From contig JAPLDF010000074.1 of the NCBI GenBank assembly GCA_026391835.1, forward strand, positions 62,001 to 126,000: 64,000 bases of DNA. The letters run 5' to 3'. A model generated the notes under the pieces. That model worked only from the letters and a program-made list of their open reading frames with translations, ran no database searches and had not been told where the DNA came from. The position numbers and the translations under genes are program-made. The stretch is from Bacteroidota bacterium (lineage in GTDB: Bacteria; Bacteroidota; Bacteroidia; Bacteroidales; FEN-979). Positions 36,129 to 44,427 of the stretch are shown here, in pieces (positions within the stretch are counted from its first letter, which is position 1; each line of letters starts with the position of its first letter).

Positions 36129-39100
36129 TTATTTAGTGCCATCCTTTTTACGGAACCCGAAAACTTCCCTGAAATTGGTAAAATCCCGCTGATATTTTAT
36201 CCCGATACCTTGTGTATAAGGTGCATTGTTATTCAAAATATTCAAGGTATTCGTCCTGTTAAACGCCCGTGCTCTCCAGCGCCTGTTGGTTGTCAGAATG
36301 TACTCCACATTGATATCTCCCACGAATGTGCTGGTTTGCTGGACTGTTGCATTGGTATACGAGTTCATGCCGAAGGTTCCATCGATCAGCAACCGGTCGT
36401 TGAAGAGTTGCGTGGAAATTCCTACATCAAACTCCTGCTGGGTTGTACTTGACGCGGGTTTATAATTCATATTTAAATTCACGTTCGAACTTATCCTCGA
36501 CAACATGCTGTTGATCTGGTTCGTGACCAGCGACCAGGAAGTGGCGCCAACGTCAACCGTTGAGCCTGAACTTGCCACCACGGGCTTGAACTGGTTCATG
36601 ACCATTAGATAGATTGTCTGTTCCGTCACAGTGGCAGCATTGTTTGTATCAATGACTGAAAAAACCTCGTTTTTAAGACTTTCTTCAACATTTGGCAAGG
36701 CGATAGCAAACGAGATATCGGGATTCAGCAATTTACCACCCAACCTGATAATACACTCTACCGGTATCCGGATCCCCTCCTCTTCAGGGTTGGTGGTTAG
36801 TCCTTTCATCGGAGCTTTTGTTTTATAGACCGCGCTGATGGAAATATTTGCATCAGCGGCATCGCCGGTCCAGCTGATGGTGCTTCCTTCTTTGATCGAC
36901 ATCGGCAACCGCAACAGGCTTTTAAACTGGAACAGGAAGAACCCTTTCGACAGGGTATATGTTCCCGACAATGAGAATGGCGAGGATGGTGTCATGCTCA
37001 TTAAAAGATTCCCTGTCCCGCTTGCCTTCAGGTTTCCCAGCTGGTCGGGTAAAAAGACCTCCACCTCTGCCTCCTGGTTTACCCGCAAACCAAGATCCAG
37101 TGAAAGTCCGGTAGGATTTACCTGCGATTTTGCCTGCACTTTTTCGAGAGAGTCTGCGCCATGATCCACAAAAATTATATAGTCGGCCTGTCCTACCGAC
37201 CGGGTAAGGTCGATCGGGATTACCACATGCGTTTTACCTCCATTTGTGGCTCTGACCGTGATGTTGATATTTTCGGGCGGGCCGGTGATGGTCGCTGTGC
37301 CCGAGGCCCTTGCCTTGCCGTAAAAGAGGCTGTTCTGCACCCTGCTGTTGTTAAACGCAGCGAAATCATCCATATCAACCCTGAGATCAAGCCGGAGGTC
37401 CTTAAAATGGCGATGGGTGATCCTGCCGTTCAACACCGATTTATGTCCCAGTGAATCGTACAGGGTGATCTTGTCGAAGATAAATGCGTTGCTGTCGATC
37501 GTTACCACATCGGCAAAGGAGTAAGGTACATTCAGGTAGTTGATTTTAAATTCGGTCCGCATCATCTTCAGCTGCCCACTGATTTCAGGATGTTCGAGAG
37601 ATCCCTTGATGTTCACTTCTCCTGTTGCCAGCCCGTTTACTCCGGACATGAAATCAGAAACAAATGGCCCCAGCATTTTCAAATTCAGGTTTTTAAGGGA
37701 GAGGTCAAAATTAAAATGAGGATTCTTTTTATCCATAAAATAGGAACCGTTGAGTGAAAACGGGATATTGGTCCCAACGTTTCCCGTATAGATGATCTGC
37801 GACAACACATCAAACTGGGAAGCCTCCGCATCATACTTCACCTTGAAGGTAGCATCGCCAAGCAGTTCCTTGTTGAATTTGAACTTGCTGATGCGCAGGT
37901 CAGAAACCACCTTGATGTTCCTGTAGATATCTGCCAGTTTGAAATTGCCGCTAAGGATCCCATCCACGTCAACCTGGTTACTTCCCAGAACCTGGTCTAC
38001 CTTTGAGATATCGAGTTTGTTAAAACTGATGGTCAGCGTGTCTGAAGGTTTGACCGATAAGTTGCCATTCACCTTCAGATACTGGTCGCCCGAAAAAAAA
38101 GCAAGATTCGAAACCTTGACGGAAGATGTATCAATCGTGACATAGTTTTCAGGACTGACTGACCAGTACCTTTCATTTAAAAAGACATTGAATTTTTTCA
38201 GCCGTAGCTCTATCAGCGGACTATTTCTGAAGCTGGCATAGCCATCAAATTCGCTGGGACTGGCATTGGCTTTCCAGCTCACCTGGTACCGTATGCTGTC
38301 GTGCCTGATATTTGAAACCATCTGAAAAGAATCAATTTTCACTTCCAGGGAATCTTTTTTACTGGCCTTTTTCAGGTAGACACGTGCACATCCTGTCCTG
38401 ATCGACAAATCATCAAATTTGTTTTCAGCATCCAGGTACCAGTCGGTCATTTCAATGTTCTTAATAAACAACGCGGGAGATTTCCCCTTCATGACTAGGC
38501 TTCCCAGGTCTTCATTGTAATATCCGTTCAGGACTGTATTCGGTGAAATTCGCAGGAAGGGCAGAAACACGCTTGTGACTTCATCTGATTCCTTGAAATT
38601 CAATTCATAGTTCATTTTCTGGTTTGACTGGATCTGGCTCAGGTCAACAAGGGAATCATTCATATTGAATGAAGCCAGGTAGTTCTGGATGAATACACTC
38701 AACGACGGGATCAGGGCTTTAAACGAAAAGTCGCCGGTCACATCGGCATCCACAAAATCTGACTGCAGGTGGTAGCTTTTCCCGGATGCCGTGTCCTGTC
38801 GTGTAAGGAGTGACAGATGATCCATGGTAATCAGCTTGTTGCCTTCAGAATATACCGTACTGTCAAAATGGATTGAGCCATCGATATTGTCAAGGTTCGT
38901 ACCTTTGAAGTTGACATTCATGCGGGTTGCAAAATTCTCAATTGAATCGCGTTTCAGCAGTTGCAAGCTAAATAATTGTGCGTGATGGATCTGCATTGCA
39001 AAATCAAGATCCGGCAATGAATCACGCAAATCGATGCCCCCGTTGAAATCGAGGCCCAGGTTCGGATCCTCAACCTTCAGAATTCCATTAAATTTTTTTT

Positions 39101-40646
39101 CAGCCAAAGATCCGGTGATATCCAGGTTCTTGTAGTTATATTGATGAAGGAACACTGAATCAATACGAACCTTCATGTTGAGGTCGGCATCCCTGAGGCT
39201 AAATCCTTTACCGTTTAAATCGGCGCGCAGGGTAACCCGTCCCAGTTCTTTTGTGTTTCCGGTAAGTTTGCCAATGTCAAATCCGCCGACATTGAGCTGG
39301 CCGTTATAACCGATCAGCGCTCCATCTTTCTGTTTTTTCAGGGAGAGATCGGTTCCGATCATGCCGATACTTGTACTCAGGTGCGCAGTGGCGGCAAAAT
39401 CGTTGTAAAAGCCCGTAAAATGGCCGGTAAGCCCAACCACGCCAAGATTACCAAGGATGACGGGCAACTCAATATGACGAAGGTCGCCGGGGAGCAGCAG
39501 TGATTCAACATCCTCCTTACTGGTTTTCATCGCTTTGATATTCAAATCGATAAAGGTCTCCTCCACATCAGGCAGTCCCAGCGCGCTGATGTCGCCCTGG
39601 AACATGGTGTTTTTTCCGAACGCAAATTTCAGGTTCCGTGCTTTGAAATTGCTCACTGTGCCCTTGATATTTCCGGAAAGGCGAATCCGGTCTTTCATAA
39701 CAGCCAGTTCCGGGGCAAAATACCCGATATCCTGAATATCAAGCGCAGATGGCTCTATCTTTGCATGAATTACGACTTCGTTGAGAAAGTCGTTGAATGC
39801 ACCCCAGTGCTCGTAAAGAAAATCGAAGGTCAGAGACACATCAGAATGGTCGGTCAATATCTTGAGGTGGTGTGCTTTCAGGAATTTTGGGCCAACACGA
39901 AACTCGCCACTGAGGTTGTGAAGGACAATCCCGCTCCGTTCCCTGGCGGCAAGATGCGGAATGTTGCCTACGATGGTGTCGCCTTCGAAAGCCACATCGG
40001 TCACATCCAGGTTTATACCGGATACATCAATGTTTGAATAATCCATCCCCGAAGGAACAGGCTTTTCATTCTCATCCTGGAAATGGAAACGGGTGTCACG
40101 AAGGTTTACTGAGGATATTGAAATATGCCATGGGACCGCCGGAGTTGTATCGGTCTTTTTTCCGGTGTCCTTTGAAGCGAAATAATCGACGATAAACTGC
40201 AGGCTAAGCGCACTGTCGCCCCGATGCGTTAGCAACTGCACAACGCCCTTTTCGATGAGCACTTTGCTCACATTAAGTTTACGGGTTTTTAAGGAAAGCC
40301 CGCCGGGCCGCACACCGAGTTTATGTGCTGAAAAGATAATTTCCTTCTGGCGATCGAGTACGGTGATATCTTCGACCATCAGGCCGTTTTTGAAGGACAA
40401 GTTAAACCCCCTGATCCGGATATCGGTCTTGAGTTCCCTGGAAAAATAATCAGCTGCCAGACGCACCAACAGCGTTTGAACTACATCACTCCTGAAGACC
40501 AGGTAGATGGTCATCAGCAGGGCGATGACCACAGTAACGATATAAAGCAGTATTTTTGCGGCTGTTTTTATAGTTATCTTGTATTTACTTATGCAGCATC
40601 TAATTCTCGGTATTGAATCATCGTGTGACGACACTTCGGCTGCCAT
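36129..40646 (-). CDS. tamB: TamB-type translocation and assembly module protein
   Basis: A very large (about 1505 residues) inner-membrane-anchored periplasmic protein of the TamB/AsmA-like family, which bridges the periplasm and supports outer-membrane protein or lipid transport. One N-terminal membrane segment at about 31-51 (KILLYIVTVVIALLMTIYLV), a long series of beta-rich repeats (many 'D.(x)L.LNG' strands), and the conserved TamB C-terminal domain over about the last 430 residues (GKARASGTATITGPPENINI, LGGKLLNPDISFAIALP, and the closing LRNK-like NRRWRARAFNRTN...GIGIKYQRDF). The start is uncertain: the membrane segment needs its basic flank, and the nearest ATG (40646) lies inside the divergent tsaD gene. 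This order with TsaD is familiar in Bacteroidota. Confidence 0.88.
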   Translation of the reverse strand: MAAEVSSHDDSIPRIRCCISKYKITIKTAAKILLYIVTVVIALLMTIYLVFRSDVVQTLLVRLAADYFSRELKTDIRIRGFNLSFKNGLMVEDITVLDRQKEIIFSAHKLGVRPGGLSLKTRKLNVSKVLIEKGVVQLLTHRGDSALSLQFIVDYFASKDTGKKTDTTPAVPWHISISSVNLRDTRFHFQDENEKPVPSGMDYSNIDVSGINLDVTDVAFEGDTIVGNIPHLAARERSGIVLHNLSGEFRVGPKFLKAHHLKILTDHSDVSLTFDFLYEHWGAFNDFLNEVVIHAKIEPSALDIQDIGYFAPELAVMKDRIRLSGNIKGTVSNFKARNLKFAFGKNTMFQGDISALGLPDVEETFIDLNIKAMKTSKEDVESLLLPGDLRHIELPVILGNLGVVGLTGHFTGFYNDFAATAHLSTSIGMIGTDLSLKKQKDGALIGYNGQLNVGGFDIGKLTGNTKELGRVTLRADLNGKGFSLRDADLNMKVRIDSVFLHQYNYKNLDITGSLAEKKFNGILKVEDPNLGLDFNGGIDLRDSLPDLDFAMQIHHAQLFSLQLLKRDSIENFATRMNVNFKGTNLDNIDGSIHFDSTVYSEGNKLITMDHLSLLTRQDTASGKSYHLQSDFVDADVTGDFSFKALIPSLSVFIQNYLASFNMNDSLVDLSQIQSNQKMNYELNFKESDEVTSVFLPFLRISPNTVLNGYYNEDLGSLVMKGKSPALFIKNIEMTDWYLDAENKFDDLSIRTGCARVYLKKASKKDSLEVKIDSFQMVSNIRHDSIRYQVSWKANASPSEFDGYASFRNSPLIELRLKKFNVFLNERYWSVSPENYVTIDTSSVKVSNLAFFSGDQYLKVNGNLSVKPSDTLTISFNKLDISKVDQVLGSNQVDVDGILSGNFKLADIYRNIKVVSDLRISKFKFNKELLGDATFKVKYDAEASQFDVLSQIIYTGNVGTNIPFSLNGSYFMDKKNPHFNFDLSLKNLNLKMLGPFVSDFMSGVNGLATGEVNIKGSLEHPEISGQLKMMRTEFKINYLNVPYSFADVVTIDSNAFIFDKITLYDSLGHKSVLNGRITHRHFKDLRLDLRVDMDDFAAFNNSRVQNSLFYGKARASGTATITGPPENINITVRATNGGKTHVVIPIDLTRSVGQADYIIFVDHGADSLEKVQAKSQVNPTGLSLDLGLRVNQEAEVEVFLPDQLGNLKASGTGNLLMSMTPSSPFSLSGTYTLSKGFFLFQFKSLLRLPMSIKEGSTISWTGDAADANISISAVYKTKAPMKGLTTNPEEEGIRIPVECIIRLGGKLLNPDISFAIALPNVEESLKNEVFSVIDTNNAATVTEQTIYLMVMNQFKPVVASSGSTVDVGATSWSLVTNQINSMLSRISSNVNLNMNYKPASSTTQQEFDVGISTQLFNDRLLIDGTFGMNSYTNATVQQTSTFVGDINVEYILTTNRRWRARAFNRTNTLNILNNNAPYTQGIGIKYQRDFTNFREVFGFRKKDGTK

Positions 40647-41610
40647 TATCCGGAATGATGTCATTCTTTCGAATGTCACTGCAGGTCAGGATGTTCACCG
40701 GAGTTTTGGCGGTGTTGTTCCTGAACTGGCCTCACGTGCACATCAGCAAAACATCATCCCGGTTATTGATACAGCCATCCAAAAGGCAAATATAGGCAAA
40801 AATCAACTTTCAGCCATTGCATTTACACAAGGGCCCGGCCTTTTGGGGTCGCTGCTGGTCGGAACTTCCTTTGCAAAAGCATTCTCGCTCGGGCTAAACA
40901 TCCCGCTTATCGAAGTTGATCATTTGCAGGCCCATATCCTGAGCCATTTTATCAGGAATGCAGACCGTACGAACCCTGTTCCGGCATTCCCTTTTTTGTG
41001 CCTGACAGTGTCGGGCGGGCATACCCAGTTTGTGATGATCCGTGACTATTTTGACATGGAAACAATCGGCCAGACCATTGACGACGCAGCCGGTGAAGCT
41101 TTCGACAAGGCAGCAAAGATCATGGGCCTCCCCTATCCGGGCGGCCCGATGATCGACAAACTTGCCCAGCTTGGCGATCCGAAACGGTTTACGTTCTCCA
41201 AGCCCAATATCCCCGGGCTCAACTTCAGTTTCAGCGGGTTAAAAACATCCTTTCTTTACTTTTTGCGCGATGCGTTAAAAAAAGATCCTGAATTCATTGA
41301 AAACAACAAACATGACCTTTGCGCCTCGATACAGTCGACGATCGTAGAGATGCTTATGACGAAACTCGCAATGGCGATGGAGAGTTGCCCGGTGTTGCCT
41401 GACGTGGCCATCGCCGGCGGTGTATCGGCCAATTCCGGATTGCGGAAAGCGCTCGAAGATGCACGTGACCAGAAGGGCTGGAATATTTTCATCCCGCCAT
41501 TGCAATATTCAACAGACAATGCAGCCATGATCGCCGTTGCAGGATATTTTAAATTCCTAAAAGGGGAATTCAGCTGCCAGTCTGCCACACCCTACGCCCG
41601 TGCCCATTGA
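40591..41610 (+). CDS. tsaD: tRNA N6-threonylcarbamoyladenosine transferase subunit TsaD
   Basis: A 339-residue Kae1/TsaD ASKHA-fold protein that, with TsaB and TsaE, transfers the threonylcarbamoyl group to A37 of tRNAs reading ANN codons. It is cytoplasmic and essential in most bacteria. Motifs: LGIESSCDDTSAAI at the start, VPELASRAHQ, metal ligands His111 and His115 in VDHLQAHILSHF, SGGHTQFV, DDAAGEAFDKAAKI, FSFSGLKTSF and AIAGGVSANSGLR. The start is placed at ATG 40591, not at 40579, because it begins directly with the conserved MQHLILGIESS. The gene is divergent from tamB, whose probable start lies inside tsaD. Confidence 0.96.
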   Translation: MQHLILGIESSCDDTSAAIIRNDVILSNVTAGQDVHRSFGGVVPELASRAHQQNIIPVIDTAIQKANIGKNQLSAIAFTQGPGLLGSLLVGTSFAKAFSLGLNIPLIEVDHLQAHILSHFIRNADRTNPVPAFPFLCLTVSGGHTQFVMIRDYFDMETIGQTIDDAAGEAFDKAAKIMGLPYPGGPMIDKLAQLGDPKRFTFSKPNIPGLNFSFSGLKTSFLYFLRDALKKDPEFIENNKHDLCASIQSTIVEMLMTKLAMAMESCPVLPDVAIAGGVSANSGLRKALEDARDQKGWNIFIPPLQYSTDNAAMIAVAGYFKFLKGEFSCQSATPYARAH

Positions 41611-41719
41611 ATGTTTCATTGGTTACGTATCAGGAGGAATTTCTGGAGGAAAGTAGCAAAGCATAATTCAGAGGAAGGAATGAATAATAAAACCCGAGAA
41701 GTTGACGGCACGAGAAGTA

Positions 41720-42568
41720 TCATTTTGGTTCCAATACTTCCAACCGGTCTTCATAAGCGGGAACGAGGCTTTGCCTGTTGCGGTTGTAATGGTAATAATC
41801 CTCCATATCCAATCCTTCGGGCATGTGTTTTGCGATATACTGATTCAGAAAAAAGTCATAGAGATACCCTGCATGCTTTTTTCCCAGGTAGGTTGCCATT
41901 TCATAAACATCCTTGATCCTGAGGGAATCGATGGTATATTTATAACGTACTGTTCCTGAGAATGGATCATTGAAAAACCGGCCATCGAACGTATCATAGG
42001 CCGTATTGGAGGTATAGAGCAGGGTCTTCCTGCCGCCCCCCGTACCGGCCTTGCTCAGGTTGAACCAGCAACTGTAATCTACCGCATTGATATTGAATTT
42101 CTTAAGATAAACAGTATCCAGGAATGCATCCTCATCTTCAAGCGGATAGTAGTACTCGTCAAGCTGCATCTGCGAAACATCAATTACATATGACTGGTGT
42201 TTTACAGTCATGAATGAGTCGATGGAATTGTTCAGATAAACATTAAACCCCAGAAGACGCAATTCATCGATGTAGTTGTTCATGTAGGTTTCAAGCAGGA
42301 TACTGTCGTTGATATACTGCATGTACCTGCTGTGTTCCCAAAGCAAAGAATCCTGCTGTTGTTGTGTAAGTGAATCAAACCCGTCAATTTCCTCCCCTTT
42401 GTGGTTATATTTGAATACCTGGTCGGGTGGATTTACAAGCAAACTGATCATATGCGGCGACTTGATAAACAGGTTGGCGACCTGGCGCTCAGGCACACAG
42501 GAGTGCAGAGCTGCAATCCCGACCAGGATGGCCGGGATTAAAAATAGGGAGTATCTGTTGAGGTTCAC
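41720..42568 (-). CDS. Lipoprotein of unknown function
   Basis: A 282-residue protein when started at GTG 42568. The longer frame runs into the flavodiiron gene, while this GTG begins a proper lipoprotein signal (MNLNRYSLFLIPAILVGIAA, lipid Cys24 in LHSC). The mature part is rich in Tyr and Asp: PDQVFKYN, NNYIDELRLLGFNVYL, SYVIDVSQMQLDEYYYPLEDED, and a closing region about fixed residues YLGKKHAGYLYDFFLNQYI. Homologous lipoproteins seem familiar in this phylum, but no function is known. The 46-base gap to the flavodiiron gene upstream suggests co-transcription. Confidence 0.68.
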   Translation of the reverse strand: MNLNRYSLFLIPAILVGIAALHSCVPERQVANLFIKSPHMISLLVNPPDQVFKYNHKGEEIDGFDSLTQQQQDSLLWEHSRYMQYINDSILLETYMNNYIDELRLLGFNVYLNNSIDSFMTVKHQSYVIDVSQMQLDEYYYPLEDEDAFLDTVYLKKFNINAVDYSCWFNLSKAGTGGGRKTLLYTSNTAYDTFDGRFFNDPFSGTVRYKYTIDSLRIKDVYEMATYLGKKHAGYLYDFFLNQYIAKHMPEGLDMEDYYHYNRNRQSLVPAYEDRLEVLEPK

Positions 42569-42614
42569 CGAAGGTACTGTAACATTAAAAAAAGTAAACT
42601 GATAAAATGCAAAT

Positions 42615-43847
42615 TTATTGTAAAATCTGTGCCGGCTGGAGCCGTTGTTCGGCAATCATCTGCCTTCCGAATTTCCTGCCATATTCCACACATTTTTCCT
42701 GCACCTCGCTGTGGGGTGTGAATTTTATCATCAAACCATCGTCCATCACCTTGAGTTTCAAGTTATTCATTGCCGAGGTCATGATCTTTGCACCTTCGCC
42801 GCTCCAGCCATAAGAACCAAATGCTGCAGCCAGTTTATTACGGTCGCGGATGGGATTGATCAGGGCAAATACCTGGTATATAGGCATCAGGATGTTCTGG
42901 CTAAAAGTAGGGCAACCCAGGATGATGGCGGAAGCCTGGCTGATTTTTTGTTCAATGGTGGCCAGGTCCATCTTCTCAATGTCGCACAGGTCCACTTCGG
43001 TATTGCCAGCTTCTTTGATCCCTCTTGCGATCATTTCCGCGATGATCCCGGTATTCTGGTAAGCCGACACATAACCGAGGAAGACACGGTTTGGTTTCTG
43101 CCCGGTAAGTGCCTCTTTTGCATATTGTTCGGAAAGATCGACATATTTCTTCCAGTTTTTCCGCAATACTGCTCCATGCCCCGGTAATATAGCTGCAATA
43201 TCCAAAGGCCTGATCCTCTGGATTGCCTGCAACATGAACCTGCTGTATGGCTTCATGATCACATCATAGTAGTACCGGAAAGCATCATCAAAATCGCCAA
43301 CCGCATCATCGAACACCCCTTCATCGCAAAAATGTTCCCCGAAAATATCGCAGGTAAACAACAACTTGTCTTCCTGAAGGTATGTCATGATGGAATCGGG
43401 CCAGTGCAGGTTCGCGGCAGCTACAAACTGCAGGGTTTTATTTCCAAGGTCGAGTGTCTGGCCGTCTTTGACAACCAGGTGGGGGATTTCAAAACCAAGC
43501 AGGTCCCTCAGGTAACGGATTGCATTGCCGCTGCCTACAACCTGTGCACGGGGAGCTATTTCTAATAAACGCGACAGACACCCGGAATGGTCCGGTTCGG
43601 TATGGTTCAATACGATATATTCGATCTCTGCCGGGTTGCAGACCATTTGAAGTTTGGCGAGGTAGGTATCCCAGAATTTCTCCTTCACCGTTTCCACCAC
43701 TGTTTTTTTCGTGGCATTGATAAAATAAGAGTTGTAGGATGTGCCGTGCTTTGTCTCCATCACCACATCAAAGGTCACGATGTCGTGATCAAGAACCCCT
43801 ATCCAACTAACGTCGTCAGTGATTTTTAATACTTTATTGTCAATCAT
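42615..43847 (-). CDS. Flavodiiron protein (FprA family A-type flavoprotein)
   Basis: A 410-residue cytoplasmic O2- or NO-reducing enzyme that protects anaerobes. The metallo-beta-lactamase-like domain (about 1-250) has the diiron ligands His82, Glu84, Asp86 and His87 (NHTEPDH), then His in AANLHWPDS, Asp in FTCDIFGEHF and His in LPGHGAV. The flavodoxin domain (about 255-400) has FLGYVSAYQNTGIIAEMIA, GCPTFSQN and FGSYGWSGEGAK. There is no extra rubredoxin or flavin-reductase domain, so it is class A and needs a separate electron donor. Its presence suggests an anaerobic or microaerobic lifestyle. A downstream lipoprotein gene is probably co-transcribed; an octamer tandem repeat lies just upstream. 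Confidence 0.95.
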   Translation of the reverse strand: MIDNKVLKITDDVSWIGVLDHDIVTFDVVMETKHGTSYNSYFINATKKTVVETVKEKFWDTYLAKLQMVCNPAEIEYIVLNHTEPDHSGCLSRLLEIAPRAQVVGSGNAIRYLRDLLGFEIPHLVVKDGQTLDLGNKTLQFVAAANLHWPDSIMTYLQEDKLLFTCDIFGEHFCDEGVFDDAVGDFDDAFRYYYDVIMKPYSRFMLQAIQRIRPLDIAAILPGHGAVLRKNWKKYVDLSEQYAKEALTGQKPNRVFLGYVSAYQNTGIIAEMIARGIKEAGNTEVDLCDIEKMDLATIEQKISQASAIILGCPTFSQNILMPIYQVFALINPIRDRNKLAAAFGSYGWSGEGAKIMTSAMNNLKLKVMDDGLMIKFTPHSEVQEKCVEYGRKFGRQMIAEQRLQPAQILQ

Positions 43848-43876
43848 TGGTCAGGTATTTTGGGGGTAATAATTCA

Positions 43877-43932
43877 GGTAACAGGGTAACAGGGTAACAG
43901 GGTAACAAGGTAACAGGGTGACAGGGTAACAG
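43877..43932. repeat. Seven-copy 8-base tandem repeat, GGTAACAG
   Basis: Seven consecutive 8-base units: five GGTAACAG, one GGTAACAA (unit 4) and one GGTGACAG (unit 6). It fills most of the 93-base gap between the flavodiiron start and the response regulator stop. A related array of GGTGACAG lies at 46622-46653, also between signalling genes. Confidence 0.9.
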
Positions 43933-43940
43933 CAGGATTA

Positions 43941-44393
43941 TCAGCCATTCACTTTGGGTGGGACATTCAATTGCAGCCAGTATAAGCCTGTGGTGCTGAT
44001 GGCATGAATAAATGAATCAAAATCAACAGGTTTCACAATATAACTGTTTGCGCCCAGCGCGTAAGCTTCCTGGATATCAGGATCCTCTTTGGATGAGGTG
44101 ATGATGACCACGGGAAGCATTTTGGTTGATTCGGTTGATTTCACTACTTTAAGCACCTCCAACCCACTGACCTTTGGCAGTTTAAGATCCAGAAAGATGA
44201 CTTTGAGTGTTTTTGATTTATCACGTTCCGAAAATTTCCCACGGCTGAAAATGAAATCAAGGGCCTCTTCTCCATTTTCTGCGACAAAAATATGGTTTGC
44301 AAGGTTGCCTTTTTTCATGGCCCTTATGGTCAACTCTGCATCGCTTGGATTATCCTCAACAATCAAAATATCAATAGGATCAAAAGGTTTCAT
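43941..44393 (-). CDS. Single-domain response regulator (Rcp1-like)
   Basis: A 150-residue stand-alone receiver domain. Phosphoacceptor Asp69 in VIFLDLKLP, acidic pair in LIVEDNPSDAE near the start, Thr in VVIITSSKED and the Lys of YIVKPVDF. The long loop before the phosphorylation site (FSRGKFSERDKSKTL) and the spacing match Rcp1-type regulators, which are often encoded next to PAS or phytochrome histidine kinases and lack an output domain. ATG 44393 is chosen because the longer frame starts at a TTG within the kinase gene. It lies 34 bases after the kinase stop. It probably relays phosphate within this signalling locus. Confidence 0.88.
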   Translation of the reverse strand: MKPFDPIDILIVEDNPSDAELTIRAMKKGNLANHIFVAENGEEALDFIFSRGKFSERDKSKTLKVIFLDLKLPKVSGLEVLKVVKSTESTKMLPVVIITSSKEDPDIQEAYALGANSYIVKPVDFDSFIHAISTTGLYWLQLNVPPKVNG

Positions 44394-44427
44394 GCTTTTC
44401 GCTTTATTGTTTGGGTGACCTGGCTGG

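Noticed and set aside
43877-43932. CRISPR-like repeat array
   Set aside because: The units are 8 bases with no spacers and no cas genes nearby; it is a simple tandem repeat.
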